Counted from the first letter of the stretch, positions 1-8,879 are shown. The stretch is 64,000 nt of DNA from Acetobacterium woodii (GCA_016213825.1 JACQZP010000036.1:103418-167417); one strand, 5' to 3'. Made by a program: numbers and translations. The notes: generated by a model from the sequence alone, not told the origin.

Positions 1-409
1 AGGCAATGTATTCATCAATTTCTTCAGGATTAATACGGCCACAATTTCGCAGGGCAACCCGTAATTGTTTTTTAAAGAAACTGGATTGTTCGATATCCTG
101 ATTATCTTCCTGTAACTGACTGCTGGCTTCCAGCAAGCGGGTGACAAGACGGCCTTTTAAAAGATGCTCTTCGACAATTTCTGGCACATCTTTCACATCG
201 ACTCGGCAGTACATCGTACCTTCCGGGTAAATAACCATAATTGGGCCTTCTTCACACAGCCCAAAACAGCCGGTCTGGACAACTTTTACTTCATTATCAA
301 GTTGATTCTTTGCCAAATTTTCATTTAATTCAGTCATAATCGCTTCAGAATTTGAAGAAGTACAACCTGTACCACCGCAAACTAAAACATGTGAACGAAA
401 CAATTGCAT
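1..409 (-). CDS. hydB: HydB, NuoF-like subunit of electron-bifurcating hydrogenase (N-terminal part, partial)
   Basis: Only the first 136 codons are in the window; the gene continues past the left edge. Translated from position 409, the start is a thioredoxin-fold [2Fe-2S] domain with VCGGTGCTSSNS and QTGCFGLCEEGP, followed by RVALRNCGRINPEEIDEYIA, which is typical of NuoF/HydB proteins at the entry to the FMN/NADH domain. In the family this subunit carries FMN and 4Fe-4S clusters and is the NAD(H) site of the HydABC complex, which couples H2 oxidation to reduction of ferredoxin and NAD+. An AGGAGG ribosome site lies just upstream. It follows the hydD-like gene after a 27-bp gap on the same strand. 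A formate-dehydrogenase-linked NuoF homologue cannot be excluded, because the hydrogenase subunit HydA is outside the window. Confidence 0.85.
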   Translation of the reverse strand, partial: MQLFRSHVLVCGGTGCTSSNSEAIMTELNENLAKNQLDNEVKVVQTGCFGLCEEGPIMVIYPEGTMYCRVDVKDVPEIVEEHLLKGRLVTRLLEASSQLQEDNQDIEQSSFFKKQLRVALRNCGRINPEEIDEYIA

Positions 410-436
410 GTAGTTTTCCTCCTCGTAAAATTTATA

Positions 437-802
437 TTATTGATTTTCTTTTAGGGTGTATTCCGAACAAACCTTACCATTGGCAAGATGCTCCAAAACA
501 ACCTTGGCAACTTTCTCTGGTGTCATATTTACATAGGTAACCTTCGTGCCATCTTTATCGATGATATCGACAATGGGCTCTAAACTACAAACACCGATAC
601 AGCCAGTAGCCGTAACCGTCACATTATGAATGTCCCGCTTTTGTGTTTCAGTCAGAAATGCCTGCATCACTGGCCGGGCACCAGCCGCAATGCCACAGGT
701 AGCCATCCCAACAACCACTCGGATTGAATCATTGTCAGTTCGCATGCCGACTTCTTTTAAGGTTTTTTGTCTGATGGCTTCTAATTCTGCAATAGTTTTC
801 AT
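437..802 (-). CDS. hydD: Small thioredoxin-like [2Fe-2S] ferredoxin of the hydrogenase operon (HydD-like)
   Basis: This is a 121-residue protein with four conserved cysteines in the pattern of thioredoxin-like [2Fe-2S] ferredoxins: ATCGIAAGARPV near residue 36, then TGCIGVCSLEPIVDI. It resembles the N-terminal domain of HydB. Proteins of this size sit between hydC and hydB in acetogens and clostridia and are counted as an accessory electron-carrying subunit. The start codon overlaps the hydC stop by 4 bp, so the genes are probably translationally coupled. The symbol hydD rests on position and size; the family assignment itself is firmer. Confidence 0.75.
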   Translation of the reverse strand: MKTIAELEAIRQKTLKEVGMRTDNDSIRVVVGMATCGIAAGARPVMQAFLTETQKRDIHNVTVTATGCIGVCSLEPIVDIIDKDGTKVTYVNMTPEKVAKVVLEHLANGKVCSEYTLKENQ

Positions 803-1308
803 TGGATGATGCCTCCTTCAGTTTTACAGCCTTCAATAATTTCAGGGATATCCTCTTTTGTTAATCGTCCAAAAACTTTCCCGTTAATGGTCAAAACTGG
901 GGCTAAACCACAGGCACCCAAACAACGGCAGTCTTCCAGCGTAAACTCACCATCCGCAGTCGTTTCGCCAACCCCAATCGCGAGAGTTTCTTTTAACTTG
1001 TCTAAAATTGGGCCAGATCCCTTGACATAACAGGCTGTTCCCATACAGATGGAAACTTGGTGCTTACCTTTGGGGTTCAAAGAAAAGAATGAGTAAAAAG
1101 AAATTACCCCAAATACCTCAGAGATGGGTACATTCATTTCCTTGGCAATGACCTCCTGGGCTTCGATCGGTAAATAACCATATAATCCCTGGACCTCATG
1201 TAGGATAGGGATTAATGCTCCCTTAGAATTCTTGTGCTTGGCAACGATGTCGGTAACTAAATGTTTACTTTCATCTTTCTCCATGCAACCACTTGCATTT
1301 GCGTTCAT
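799..1308 (-). CDS. hydC: HydC, NuoE-like [2Fe-2S] subunit of electron-bifurcating hydrogenase
   Basis: The protein has 169 residues and NuoE/HydC features: a helical N-terminal part (LIPILHEVQGLYGYLPIEAQ), then the four-cysteine [2Fe-2S] site CMGTACYVKG ... CRCLGACGLAPV. In bifurcating hydrogenases this subunit carries one 2Fe-2S cluster next to the NuoF-like flavin subunit. It is the first gene of the visible operon hydC-hydD-hydB on the minus strand. The start at 1308 is preceded by AAGGAGG. A 13-bp perfect hairpin lies 54-83 bp upstream of the start, in the probable leader. Confidence 0.85.
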   Translation of the reverse strand: MNANASGCMEKDESKHLVTDIVAKHKNSKGALIPILHEVQGLYGYLPIEAQEVIAKEMNVPISEVFGVISFYSFFSLNPKGKHQVSICMGTACYVKGSGPILDKLKETLAIGVGETTADGEFTLEDCRCLGACGLAPVLTINGKVFGRLTKEDIPEIIEGCKTEGGIIQ

Positions 1309-1361
1309 AAAACCGCCTCCTTAAAGTTTTTTGTTTAATGAATTTAAAAAATCCAAAAAAA

Positions 1362-1391
1362 TAAACTCTAATCTGTGTAGATTAGAGTTTA
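1362..1391. repeat. Perfect 13-bp inverted repeat upstream of hydC
   Basis: The arms at 1362-1374 and 1379-1391 are exact reverse complements around a GTGT loop. They lie upstream of the hydC start on the minus strand. This could be an operator for a dimeric regulator or a leader hairpin. There is no U-run on the minus side, so a simple terminator for leftward transcription is unlikely. Confidence 0.6.
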
Positions 1392-1494
1392 AAACTAATG
1401 TAAAGGATTGCATTCCGGGCAATCCAAATAAAACGGCAAAATAAAAATATTGTGTTGTACATAATATAAATATTTTGCCCTTTTATTTTTATAG

Positions 1495-1615
1495 TTTCTC
1501 CTTTCCACAATGGGAGGCATTACCGTTTCCAGTAATACCCTACGGATCTATAGCTCATAGATTTGCCAAAAGGACGCAAACCCTTAGACTCCATAGATTT
1601 GGAGTAAATTCAATA
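1495..1615. other. Possible structured RNA island of unknown class
   Basis: This stretch is clearly less AT-rich than the DNA around it and contains three consecutive stems: GGCATTAC with GTAATACC (one mismatch), ATCTAT with ATAGAT, and ACTCCA with TGGAGT. Between the second and third is the single-stranded-looking segment GCCAAAAGGACGCAAACCC. GGACGCAAA also occurs in the c-di-GMP-I riboswitch near 61.6 kb, but the rest of that fold is absent, so no class is assigned. The strand of the RNA is not known. Confidence 0.35.
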
Positions 1616-2262
1616 TTTGGTCACATTATACATGCGCAAAAATTGTTTGTCCAGCGATAAATTACGCCAAAAAATCGTAAAATCTAAAAAACACACTATT
1701 TTAAATCGTGAAATAATTAACATGGTTTTTCAAACATTCCAAAATCCAAAGAAATAAAGCAACCCAAAATAAGCGTTTTAAAGCCGTTTTATGTTAAATG
1801 ACCGAGTTGAAATTCTATTTTTGTACTTATTAAAATAAGTAATCATGACAAGGGTAAGTAGGTCTAAAAATTAATGCGTTTTTCTGGATTGAGAAAAGTC
1901 GAAAAACGTTGATTATTTAAAACAAAAATAGATGAGTTAAAATACTTATTAATATTTTACTCGTTTAAACCAATAATTTTAAAAAGCTACGAATTAAGAG
2001 GAAAAATTATCATAATATAGATGTTTCTGAAATTTGACTTGTTGTATTTTTCACAAAGTATAAAAAATTTAATTCCAGATAAAAAAGAACGTCCGTTTGG
2101 CACAATGGTGTGCTACCATCTAAACTGACTCGCGAGAAATATAATTTGCAAAACCACGAATCATCAATAATGGCTTATAAAATTACTCTATCAAATAAAG
2201 TAATTCTATATAAATTAAATTGTGAATAAGATTATATTGCCATTTGCCAGGAGTCTTAAAGT

Positions 2263-2304
2263 CTCAAATTAATAGTTTGTTATTTAACAAACTATTAATT
2301 TGAG
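2263..2304. repeat. 42-bp near-perfect palindrome (20-bp arms)
   Basis: The arms 2263-2282 and 2285-2304 are exact reverse complements with a TT centre. It is not next to any gene end, so it is not an obvious terminator. It could be a remnant of a mobile element end, a protein-binding site or the hairpin of an unannotated RNA. Confidence 0.7.
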
Positions 2305-2807
2305 AAAATAACACGTTTTGTGAATTTCATTAATTTTAAGTTTTCAATGTTAAACATTTAACGAGCGCCTCAGATGCTGTTAAATAATAATCAATCATTA
2401 AAGTGATGAATAGTTGTGTATTATATATTATTGTTATGTATGATTTATAATAATCATTAATAGCATGTTATTGTTTGTTATTGGACAATCGATTGTTAAA
2501 TATAAACCAATGTACAAAATAATCACTATGTTAAAAATTAATATTATTTTTTGTCAAGGGACACTATTTTTTTATACGGATTATTTTAATCGCTTTTGTA
2601 GATTATTTTTATTTTAGAGCATAATTATTTTTTGTTTAGATTGTTAAAAAAATAATTAGCAGCATTTAAAAATGCGCTTCACATGACAATTTGATTTGTT
2701 TGAATTTTAACGATCAAGTTGTTTCAGGTTATAAAATCAAGTTGATTTTTAGTGAAAAATTCGAAATAATGGGATAAAGATTTATAGAAGTTTGATATAA
2801 GAAAGTG

Positions 2808-2835
2808 TTAGATTGATAAACTTTTATCAATCTAA
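2808..2835. repeat. 13-bp inverted repeat followed by a T-rich tail
   Basis: Arms 2808-2820 and 2823-2835 are perfect complements with a 2-base centre. A TTTTT run follows shortly on the plus strand, so it could terminate an RNA transcribed rightward across the gap. Confidence 0.5.
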
Positions 2836-3292
2836 TGACTATTTTTGGTTGGAAAAATTCTTAAATTTAATTAAGAAAGTAGAGAATTATATAAAAATAG
2901 GTAATTTGGGACAAAAGTGATTAATAAGAGAAAAATTATTTTTTAAATATTCGTAAAAGAAGAATGATTTAAAATATGACTGATCGATTTAAAAAGGATT
3001 GGCATAGATAATGTTAAACTTGGATCAAATTGATTAGAATACCGTGATGCATATTTATCGAGGAAATCAATTTTTTCCTTTGATAATCATGTCAAATGTT
3101 TAAATATAGCAGAAGCGAGCTTTAAATAATTAAAAAAAGAGTATTCCTGAACTGGAAATCTAACTTGCTCTTGAAAAAGCTCAATAATATAACTTTATAA
3201 CTCAATCAAGAAGACGCCTATATGGATGCAATTACAAAGGAATAATGATATGATTTACCAAAGCGTATTAAGATAACCAAAACGAAAGACTT

Positions 3293-3309
3293 TCTCGACT
3301 CAGTCGAGA
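3293..3309 (+). promoter_or_regulatory. Palindrome covering the ribosome site of the response regulator gene
   Basis: TCTCGACT and AGTCGAGA (8-bp arms, one central base) end inside the only Shine-Dalgarno-like sequence, GAGAGG at 3306-3311, 12 bases before the GTG start. If the hairpin forms in the mRNA it would hide the ribosome site. It could equally be a DNA operator. Confidence 0.45.
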
Positions 3310-3323
3310 GGATTGGGGTACCG

Positions 3324-4043
3324 GTGAACTGGGATTGTTTAATTGTCGATGATGAGGTCGAGCTGGCAAAAGCGACCTGTGAATATTTTGAAATGTTCGG
3401 AGTAACGGCGGCTCATGTCACAAATTTTAATGACTGCATGGGCTTTATGGCAACGAATGGGGTCAAACTGATTTTACTGGACATTAATCTGGGGAATGAT
3501 AGTGGGTTTACCCTTTGTAAGGAACTCCGCAAAAAAACCGATGTACCGATCCTGTTTATCAGTGCCAGACAGAGTGATGATGATGTCCTCATTGCCCTGA
3601 ATATCGGTGGGGATGATTATATCAAGAAACCTTATTCACTGAGCGTCTTGCTGGCCAAGGTCAAGGTGATCATCAAACGTTATGATGGGGCGGCATCAAA
3701 AGTCGGGATCAGCGAAGCGGGCTGTTCTCTATTAAAAGAGAAGAATTGCTGCGGTAATTTGCGAATCGATGCCGATGCCATGAAGGTTTACCTCAATGAG
3801 AAAGATGTCGGTTTTAAAACAAAAGAATTCAAGCTGTTTCAATATCTATATGAAAATAAAAACCGGGTCATTCCAAAGGATGAACTGTTTGCCAAGATTT
3901 GGGGGGATGCTTTTTTCAGTGATGGTACCCTAAATGTGCATATCCGCAAAATCCGCGAGAAAGTCGAAGAAAATCCCAATAAACCAAGGCTAATTAAAAC
4001 CATCTGGGGCACTGGCTATATCTTTGAAACACAAGATGATTAG
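3324..4043 (+). CDS. OmpR/PhoB-family response regulator
   Basis: The protein has 239 residues. The receiver domain spans about 1-120, with the acidic pair D9-D10, phospho-acceptor D53 in LLDINLG and K102 in KKP. A winged-helix DNA-binding domain (Trans_reg_C) spans about 145-235 and ends in IKTIWGTGYIFE. It begins at a GTG; no better start with a ribosome site is visible. The partner kinase follows 72 bp downstream, and an ABC transporter operon follows that, the usual arrangement of VanR- or BceR-like systems sensing cell-envelope-active compounds. Its targets are probably the phased AGAT repeats before the transporter. The signal is not known. Confidence 0.9.
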   Translation: MNWDCLIVDDEVELAKATCEYFEMFGVTAAHVTNFNDCMGFMATNGVKLILLDINLGNDSGFTLCKELRKKTDVPILFISARQSDDDVLIALNIGGDDYIKKPYSLSVLLAKVKVIIKRYDGAASKVGISEAGCSLLKEKNCCGNLRIDADAMKVYLNEKDVGFKTKEFKLFQYLYENKNRVIPKDELFAKIWGDAFFSDGTLNVHIRKIREKVEENPNKPRLIKTIWGTGYIFETQDD

Positions 4044-4115
4044 AGCGATAGCAGTTAATAAAAATAGGATAAAAAATAAGATTAAAATAACGTGTTTAGC
4101 ATTTGAGGGTAATTC

Positions 4116-5444
4116 ATGAAAATAAGAAGAATAATCATCGCTTTTACGGTGCTGTTACTCGCCTGCTACACCGTGGCGGTTAGTTATATCAATGGCACTC
4201 ATTTAAATAAGGTAGATGTAACGCAGATTAACCAAGTCGTCAAAACCATCGAGAAAGAGTGGACGCGTTATGATGGAAGTGAAGACGGCACGCTGCCAAG
4301 AACCGGGGAAGCTGCGGGTCTGACTTATCAGATTGCGCTTACCAGTGATGAAAACTATCAGTCACTGGTATTTGAGGCGATCAAAAATAGAAATACCATT
4401 ATGGATTTAATGGATTCTTCGGAAAATGGACAGCCGGCAATGATCGGCAAGATCATCTTTCTGACCGATGGCAGTGAAGAAGCAACGATGAAAAGAAATC
4501 TGATCAATATGATCACGATGTCCTTTCTGGTTGTCTTGATCATGGTTTATGTGGTTTTGAGACTGGTGTATACTTCAATCCTCAGACCCTTTGGGGTAAT
4601 GAAGCAGTTTGCCCGAAAAATCGCTGACGGTGATCTGGAGTTCCGGCTGCCTATGGATCGGGGCAACTACTTTGGGGCATTCACCGAAAGTTTTGACCTG
4701 ATGCGGGAAGAGCTGCGAAAAGCCAGACAAGGCGAATATCAGGCCAACATTAGCAAAAAAGAGTTGGTAGCGGAACTGTCCCACGACATCAAAACACCGG
4801 TGGCCACCATTAAAGCCATCTGTGAGCTGCTCGGGATCAAGCTGGCCGGGGTGAACCCTGAGAATTTACCGGGGTCAACAGCCGCAACGACCATCACCGA
4901 AAGCATCGAAAAAATTGCCGTGATTGATGCTAAAGCTGACATTATTGATGCGCTGATCAGCAACCTGTTTCACGCAACCCTGGAAGAACTGGAAATGCTG
5001 AAGGTCAATGTCAGCGAGCAACCCAGCACCGTGATCATCCAGATGTTTAGAGATATGGACAGCTTTGGAAAAATCCGCTTTAAAAATGACTTGGCGGAGT
5101 GTCTGATTTTTTGTGATCCGCTGCGGTTGAGTCAGGTGATTGACAATATCATCAGCAATTCCTATAAGTACGCCGATACCGATATCGACATCGGGTTTAA
5201 TTTGGACAAAACAGAAAAAAAACTGACAGTAACGATCAAAGATTATGGCGAGGGTGTCAATCCCGATGAATGTCCGTTGGTTTGTGAAAAGTTTTTTCGC
5301 GGTTCCGGGGAAACGGTTAAAAATACCCCAGGTTCCGGGCTGGGCCTCTATTTGGCCCGACAGTTTATGGCCGGCATGGGCGGTAGCATTCGTTGTTATA
5401 ATGAGGATGGCTTCACGGTGGCGCTGTCTATCAAAGTGGTGTAA
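4116..5444 (+). CDS. Sensor histidine kinase, partner of the upstream regulator
   Basis: The protein has 442 residues. A membrane segment at about 7-24, an extracytoplasmic loop of roughly 105 residues, and a second membrane segment at about 133-153 are followed by a HAMP-like linker. The H box is ELSHDIKTP with H223. The ATPase domain has an N box (VIDNIISNSYKY), a G1 box (DYGEGV) and a G2 box (GSGLGLYLAR). It is an inner-membrane kinase expected to phosphorylate the response regulator encoded just upstream. The start is ATG with GAGGG upstream. The loop is too long for an intramembrane-sensing BceS-type kinase, so direct ligand sensing is possible. Confidence 0.9.
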   Translation: MKIRRIIIAFTVLLLACYTVAVSYINGTHLNKVDVTQINQVVKTIEKEWTRYDGSEDGTLPRTGEAAGLTYQIALTSDENYQSLVFEAIKNRNTIMDLMDSSENGQPAMIGKIIFLTDGSEEATMKRNLINMITMSFLVVLIMVYVVLRLVYTSILRPFGVMKQFARKIADGDLEFRLPMDRGNYFGAFTESFDLMREELRKARQGEYQANISKKELVAELSHDIKTPVATIKAICELLGIKLAGVNPENLPGSTAATTITESIEKIAVIDAKADIIDALISNLFHATLEELEMLKVNVSEQPSTVIIQMFRDMDSFGKIRFKNDLAECLIFCDPLRLSQVIDNIISNSYKYADTDIDIGFNLDKTEKKLTVTIKDYGEGVNPDECPLVCEKFFRGSGETVKNTPGSGLGLYLARQFMAGMGGSIRCYNEDGFTVALSIKVV

Positions 5445-5466
5445 GGCCTGAGCATTTATAAAAAAC

Positions 5467-5506
5467 AGATAAAAATAGATAAAGAAAGATTATTTAAGAA
5501 ATAGAT
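5467..5506 (+). promoter_or_regulatory. Phased AGAT direct repeats, likely response-regulator site
   Basis: AGAT occurs at 5467, 5477 and 5487 with exact 10-bp spacing, and again at 5503. Direct repeats spaced by one helical turn are the common binding pattern of OmpR-family regulators. They lie between the kinase stop and the transporter start, upstream of a TATAAT at 5554-5559. Confidence 0.45.
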
Positions 5507-5561
5507 AAGGATTTAATAAGAGTTGGCAAAAGACCGGCTAAGAACATATCAAATATAATAG

Positions 5562-5591
5562 GACCATGGAAAGCAAAAGCCGACCATGGTC
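5562..5591 (+). terminator. Hairpin with T-run before the ABC operon (terminator or attenuator)
   Basis: GACCATGG (5562-5569) pairs with CCATGGTC (5584-5591), followed by TTTTA. It would end transcription of the two-component genes. A TATAAT box starts 8 bp upstream, so it may instead sit at the very start of the transporter transcript and act as an operator or attenuator. Confidence 0.55.
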
Positions 5592-5638
5592 TTTTATCAT
5601 ATCGATAAAGGTTCACTCAGTCAATCAGGAGGATTACA

Positions 5639-6397
5639 ATGAATAACACGATTCTAAAGGCAGAAATGCTCAGCAAAACCTATTCAAACGGCAGCATCAT
5701 GCAGCACGTTTTAAAAAATCTGAACATCGAAATCAAAGCGGGCGACTTTACCGTCATCATGGGGAGCTCAGGTTCGGGAAAGTCCACCCTGCTTTATGCC
5801 TTGTCGGGGATGGACAAGCCGACTCTGGGAACTATCGACTTTAAAGGCGAAGCGATTTCCAGCTATTCCAATGACAAGCTGGCCATTTTTCGAAGAAAGC
5901 ATTGCGGATTTGTGTTTCAGCAGATTTATCTCAATGATACCATGAGTGTGCTGGATAATATCATGATCTCAGGTCTGCTGGTCAGTCGCGATAAAAAGGC
6001 GATCGCAACTCGAGCCAAGCAACTGCTGCATCAGGTCGGGCTGAATGATGAATGCTATCATAAATATCCGTCCCAGCTTTCCGGTGGTGAAGCCCAGCGG
6101 GTGGCCATTGTCCGGGCGCTGATCAATGCGCCGGAAATCGTCTTTGCCGATGAACCCACCGGAGCCCTCAATTCCACGAATGCCATCAACGTGCTGGATG
6201 TGATGTCCGAGGTCAATGCCGCTGGTCAAAGCATCATCATGGTGACCCATGATATTAAAACCGCCCGACGGGCCAATCGCATTCTATACTTAAAGGATGG
6301 GGTCATCATTGATGAACTGAGTCTGGGAACCTATGTCAAGGACGACCCGGACAGACATGGCGTTCTGCGGGCATTTCTGGAAAGCATGGGCTGGTAG
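5639..6397 (+). CDS. ABC transporter ATP-binding protein (MacB/BceA type)
   Basis: The protein has 252 residues. It contains Walker A GSSGSGKST (about 42-50), a Q-loop region FVFQQIYLND, the signature LSGGEAQR (147-154), Walker B IVFADEP and the switch histidine in MVTHD. The sequence type matches ATPases that drive FtsX-like permeases exporting or removing peptides and lipids rather than importing solutes. The stop TAG is one base before the permease start, so the two are co-translated. An AGGAGG ribosome site precedes the ATG. Control by the upstream two-component system is inferred from position. Confidence 0.92.
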   Translation: MNNTILKAEMLSKTYSNGSIMQHVLKNLNIEIKAGDFTVIMGSSGSGKSTLLYALSGMDKPTLGTIDFKGEAISSYSNDKLAIFRRKHCGFVFQQIYLNDTMSVLDNIMISGLLVSRDKKAIATRAKQLLHQVGLNDECYHKYPSQLSGGEAQRVAIVRALINAPEIVFADEPTGALNSTNAINVLDVMSEVNAAGQSIIMVTHDIKTARRANRILYLKDGVIIDELSLGTYVKDDPDRHGVLRAFLESMGW

Positions 6398-6398
6398 C

Positions 6399-8768
6399 AT
6401 GAAACTTTTTATGATTGCGACCAACAACATCAAGAAGGCCAAGGTAGCTACCGCTACCCTGATCATTCTGATTGCCATTGCTACCATCTTTCTGTATGTG
6501 GGAATCAGCGTACTGGCTAGTATGGATACCTTTATTGATCAGAAGAATGCCGAAACCAATGGTGCTCACCTGATCTCAATTACCGACGGTACCCATGATC
6601 AGGATATTCAGGAAATTTATCAGTCTATTGAAGGCTATTCCTATAGTGAACAGGAAGAGGGGATGATGTCGATGTCTTCATCATTTCAGAATCTCGATAC
6701 CGGGGAAGAGGCCAATAGTATCCCGGCCGTCTTTTTAAATCTCGATACCGCCCGAAAAATATCCCAGGTGAAGATCATTGATCAGGCCGAACTGATGCCG
6801 AAAAATGGCGTCATTGTGCCCTATGTTCTAAAAGTGGCCAATGGCTATCAAACCGGGGATACCTTAAAACTGATGGTGGATGATACCAGTACCGAGCTTG
6901 AGATTGCTGGTTTCTACGAAGATTTGATGTTTGCCAGTCCTTCCAATGTGAGCATGTATAAATTATATGTCGGAAATCAGCAGTTTCAGGAATTTCTGGC
7001 GCAGCCGGAGTATGGCTCAAAATGCAGCTACATCGCGGTGATCACCGATGATATTAATGGGTCTGAAGCATTTGAATCGGAGTATATCAAAGCAATAAAA
7101 ACGATCATGCCGGAAGGCACGGGCAGCTATGCCTCCCTTAGTTATGGAACAATGAAAACGGGCGTGGCCATCTTTATCAATATTATTATGGCGGTGCTAT
7201 TGTCCTTCTCGATTATCATTCTGGCGATTGCGGCGATTGTCATCAAGTTTTCGACCACCACTCATATTGAAAACAATATTAAAAATATCGGCACCCTGGA
7301 AGCCATGGGCTATACAACCAGACAGATCCTTGGCTCGATTCTGATCGAATACCTGTTGATGACCGCCATCGGTTTTGGAGTGGGGTTGGCCGCCGCGTTG
7401 TTGATTTCACCGGTGATTACCAATGTCGTGTCATCATCAATCGGGCTGCGCTGGGCCACCGGACTTTATCCCCAGGCGGTACTGGCAAGTCTGGGTGTGA
7501 TTATGATAGCGGTGCTGGGGATTTCTTATTTCAGTGCGGCTAAAATCAAAAGAATCACCCCCTTAGCAGCGCTGCGAAACGGTATCGAAACCCATCATTT
7601 TGGGAAAAACAGCATTCCTCTGGATCAGACCAGGCTGAGTCTCAATATGGCCATGGGTTTTAAATCACTTGTTTTCAATAAACGACAGAATCTCATTGCC
7701 GGGTTGATCATCATCCTGCTGAGTCTGGTAACCGTATTTGCGCTGGCATCCTACTATAATTTTTCGGTGGATAAAACCGCCATGATTAAATTAATCGGTC
7801 TGGAAACCGCTGAGGTTCGAGTAATCGCCATCGACAATGAAGAAATGATATTTGCAGAAATTGCCGCTATGCCGGAGGTGGAAGATACCATCAAACTCAA
7901 TTCCTTTGACGGTGTCATTAAATTTAACGACAAAGAAAGCGGTGCCAATACCAGAATAACCGCCGATTACAGCCGCTTGAAAGTCAATACCTGTGTGCAG
8001 GGCAGGATGCCGGTGCATGATAATGAAATCGCCATCACCAGTATTGTGCTGGATAATCTTGGCGCCCAGATGGGAGATACCGTATCAATCGACTATAACG
8101 GCACCGCCCGGGAATTTCTGGTGGTGGGGGTCACGCAACAGTTTAATATGTTGGGTAAAGGAGCCGCCATTACCACAGCCGGGATGAAAAAACTGGTGCC
8201 GTCTTATCAAGAGCAAAATTTGATGATTTATCTGGCGGAGGGTCAGGATACCGAAAAATTCATCACCAAAATAAACAATCGCTATGGGGTTGAGAACGTT
8301 CAGTGCAACAGCTACTTTGAGTCCATCGAAATGATGTTGGATTCCTTTGAAGCCTCGATAAAAATTGTGGTGACGGGATGCCTGGGGATTATCGCGGTCA
8401 TTATTGTATTTATTATGTTCTTGGTAATCCGGGTGCGGATCTTGCGGGAGCGAACCCGGCTGGGGGTTTCGAAAGCCCTTGGTTTTACCTCCAATCAGCT
8501 GATCGGTCAGATCTTAATCAGTGAGATGCCGGTGATTATCGGGGCTGCGGTGGTGGGATCTATCGCCGGTTATTTTGCCACCAATCCGATGCTGGCGGTT
8601 ATGCTTGCCTCCAACGGCATTTTAAATTGTGATTTTTATGTGGAACCCAGTCTGGTGATGTTCACCGCATTCGGAATTAGCCTGCTGGGATTGGCAACGG
8701 TGCTGATCGTCGCCAGTAAAATCAGAAAGATCAGCCCCTGTAAGATGTTTGAAGAAGGGGTGGATTAA
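6399..8768 (+). CDS. FtsX-like ABC transporter permease
   Basis: The protein has 789 residues from the ATG at 6399. A longer in-frame start at 6333 exists but lies inside the ATPase gene. There is one N-terminal membrane segment (about 13-35), a large extracytoplasmic domain, and a block of three helices beginning FINIIMAVLLSFSIIILAI. A second extracytoplasmic domain and three C-terminal helices follow. This is the duplicated MacB/FtsX layout. With the ATPase upstream it forms a transporter probably linked to envelope stress or antimicrobial peptides. The substrate cannot be told from sequence. Confidence 0.88.
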   Translation: MKLFMIATNNIKKAKVATATLIILIAIATIFLYVGISVLASMDTFIDQKNAETNGAHLISITDGTHDQDIQEIYQSIEGYSYSEQEEGMMSMSSSFQNLDTGEEANSIPAVFLNLDTARKISQVKIIDQAELMPKNGVIVPYVLKVANGYQTGDTLKLMVDDTSTELEIAGFYEDLMFASPSNVSMYKLYVGNQQFQEFLAQPEYGSKCSYIAVITDDINGSEAFESEYIKAIKTIMPEGTGSYASLSYGTMKTGVAIFINIIMAVLLSFSIIILAIAAIVIKFSTTTHIENNIKNIGTLEAMGYTTRQILGSILIEYLLMTAIGFGVGLAAALLISPVITNVVSSSIGLRWATGLYPQAVLASLGVIMIAVLGISYFSAAKIKRITPLAALRNGIETHHFGKNSIPLDQTRLSLNMAMGFKSLVFNKRQNLIAGLIIILLSLVTVFALASYYNFSVDKTAMIKLIGLETAEVRVIAIDNEEMIFAEIAAMPEVEDTIKLNSFDGVIKFNDKESGANTRITADYSRLKVNTCVQGRMPVHDNEIAITSIVLDNLGAQMGDTVSIDYNGTAREFLVVGVTQQFNMLGKGAAITTAGMKKLVPSYQEQNLMIYLAEGQDTEKFITKINNRYGVENVQCNSYFESIEMMLDSFEASIKIVVTGCLGIIAVIIVFIMFLVIRVRILRERTRLGVSKALGFTSNQLIGQILISEMPVIIGAAVVGSIAGYFATNPMLAVMLASNGILNCDFYVEPSLVMFTAFGISLLGLATVLIVASKIRKISPCKMFEEGVD

Positions 8769-8879
8769 GACTGACTTTCTTCTTAGATAGAAGCATTGAA
8801 AAATGATGCCGTAACTGGTATGATGAGAAAAAACTGGAAGTTCGATCTTACACCAGATGAACAGGAAGGATTGTGACTC

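Larger units (their letters stand above)
1309..3323. other. Two-kilobase AT-rich intergenic region with hairpins and a structured island
   Basis: No convincing reading frame was found between hydC (leftward) and the response regulator gene (rightward). The region is very AT-rich and contains several perfect hairpins listed separately (1362-1391, 2263-2304, 2808-2835, 3293-3309). A GC-richer island at about 1495-1615 holds consecutive small stems. Promoters of both divergent operons must lie here, but none could be picked with confidence. Confidence 0.7.

Noticed and set aside
806..1030. Plus-strand frame opposite hydC
   Set aside because: Shadow of hydC; low-complexity translation.
1495..1615. 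A third c-di-GMP-I riboswitch
   Set aside because: GGACGCAAA is present, but the GNRA hairpin and the GGGTCTA/ATAGCC pairing are missing on both strands.
2108..2130. Sigma-54 promoter at TGGCAC in the long gap
   Set aside because: The second box is shifted by one base and no gene follows.
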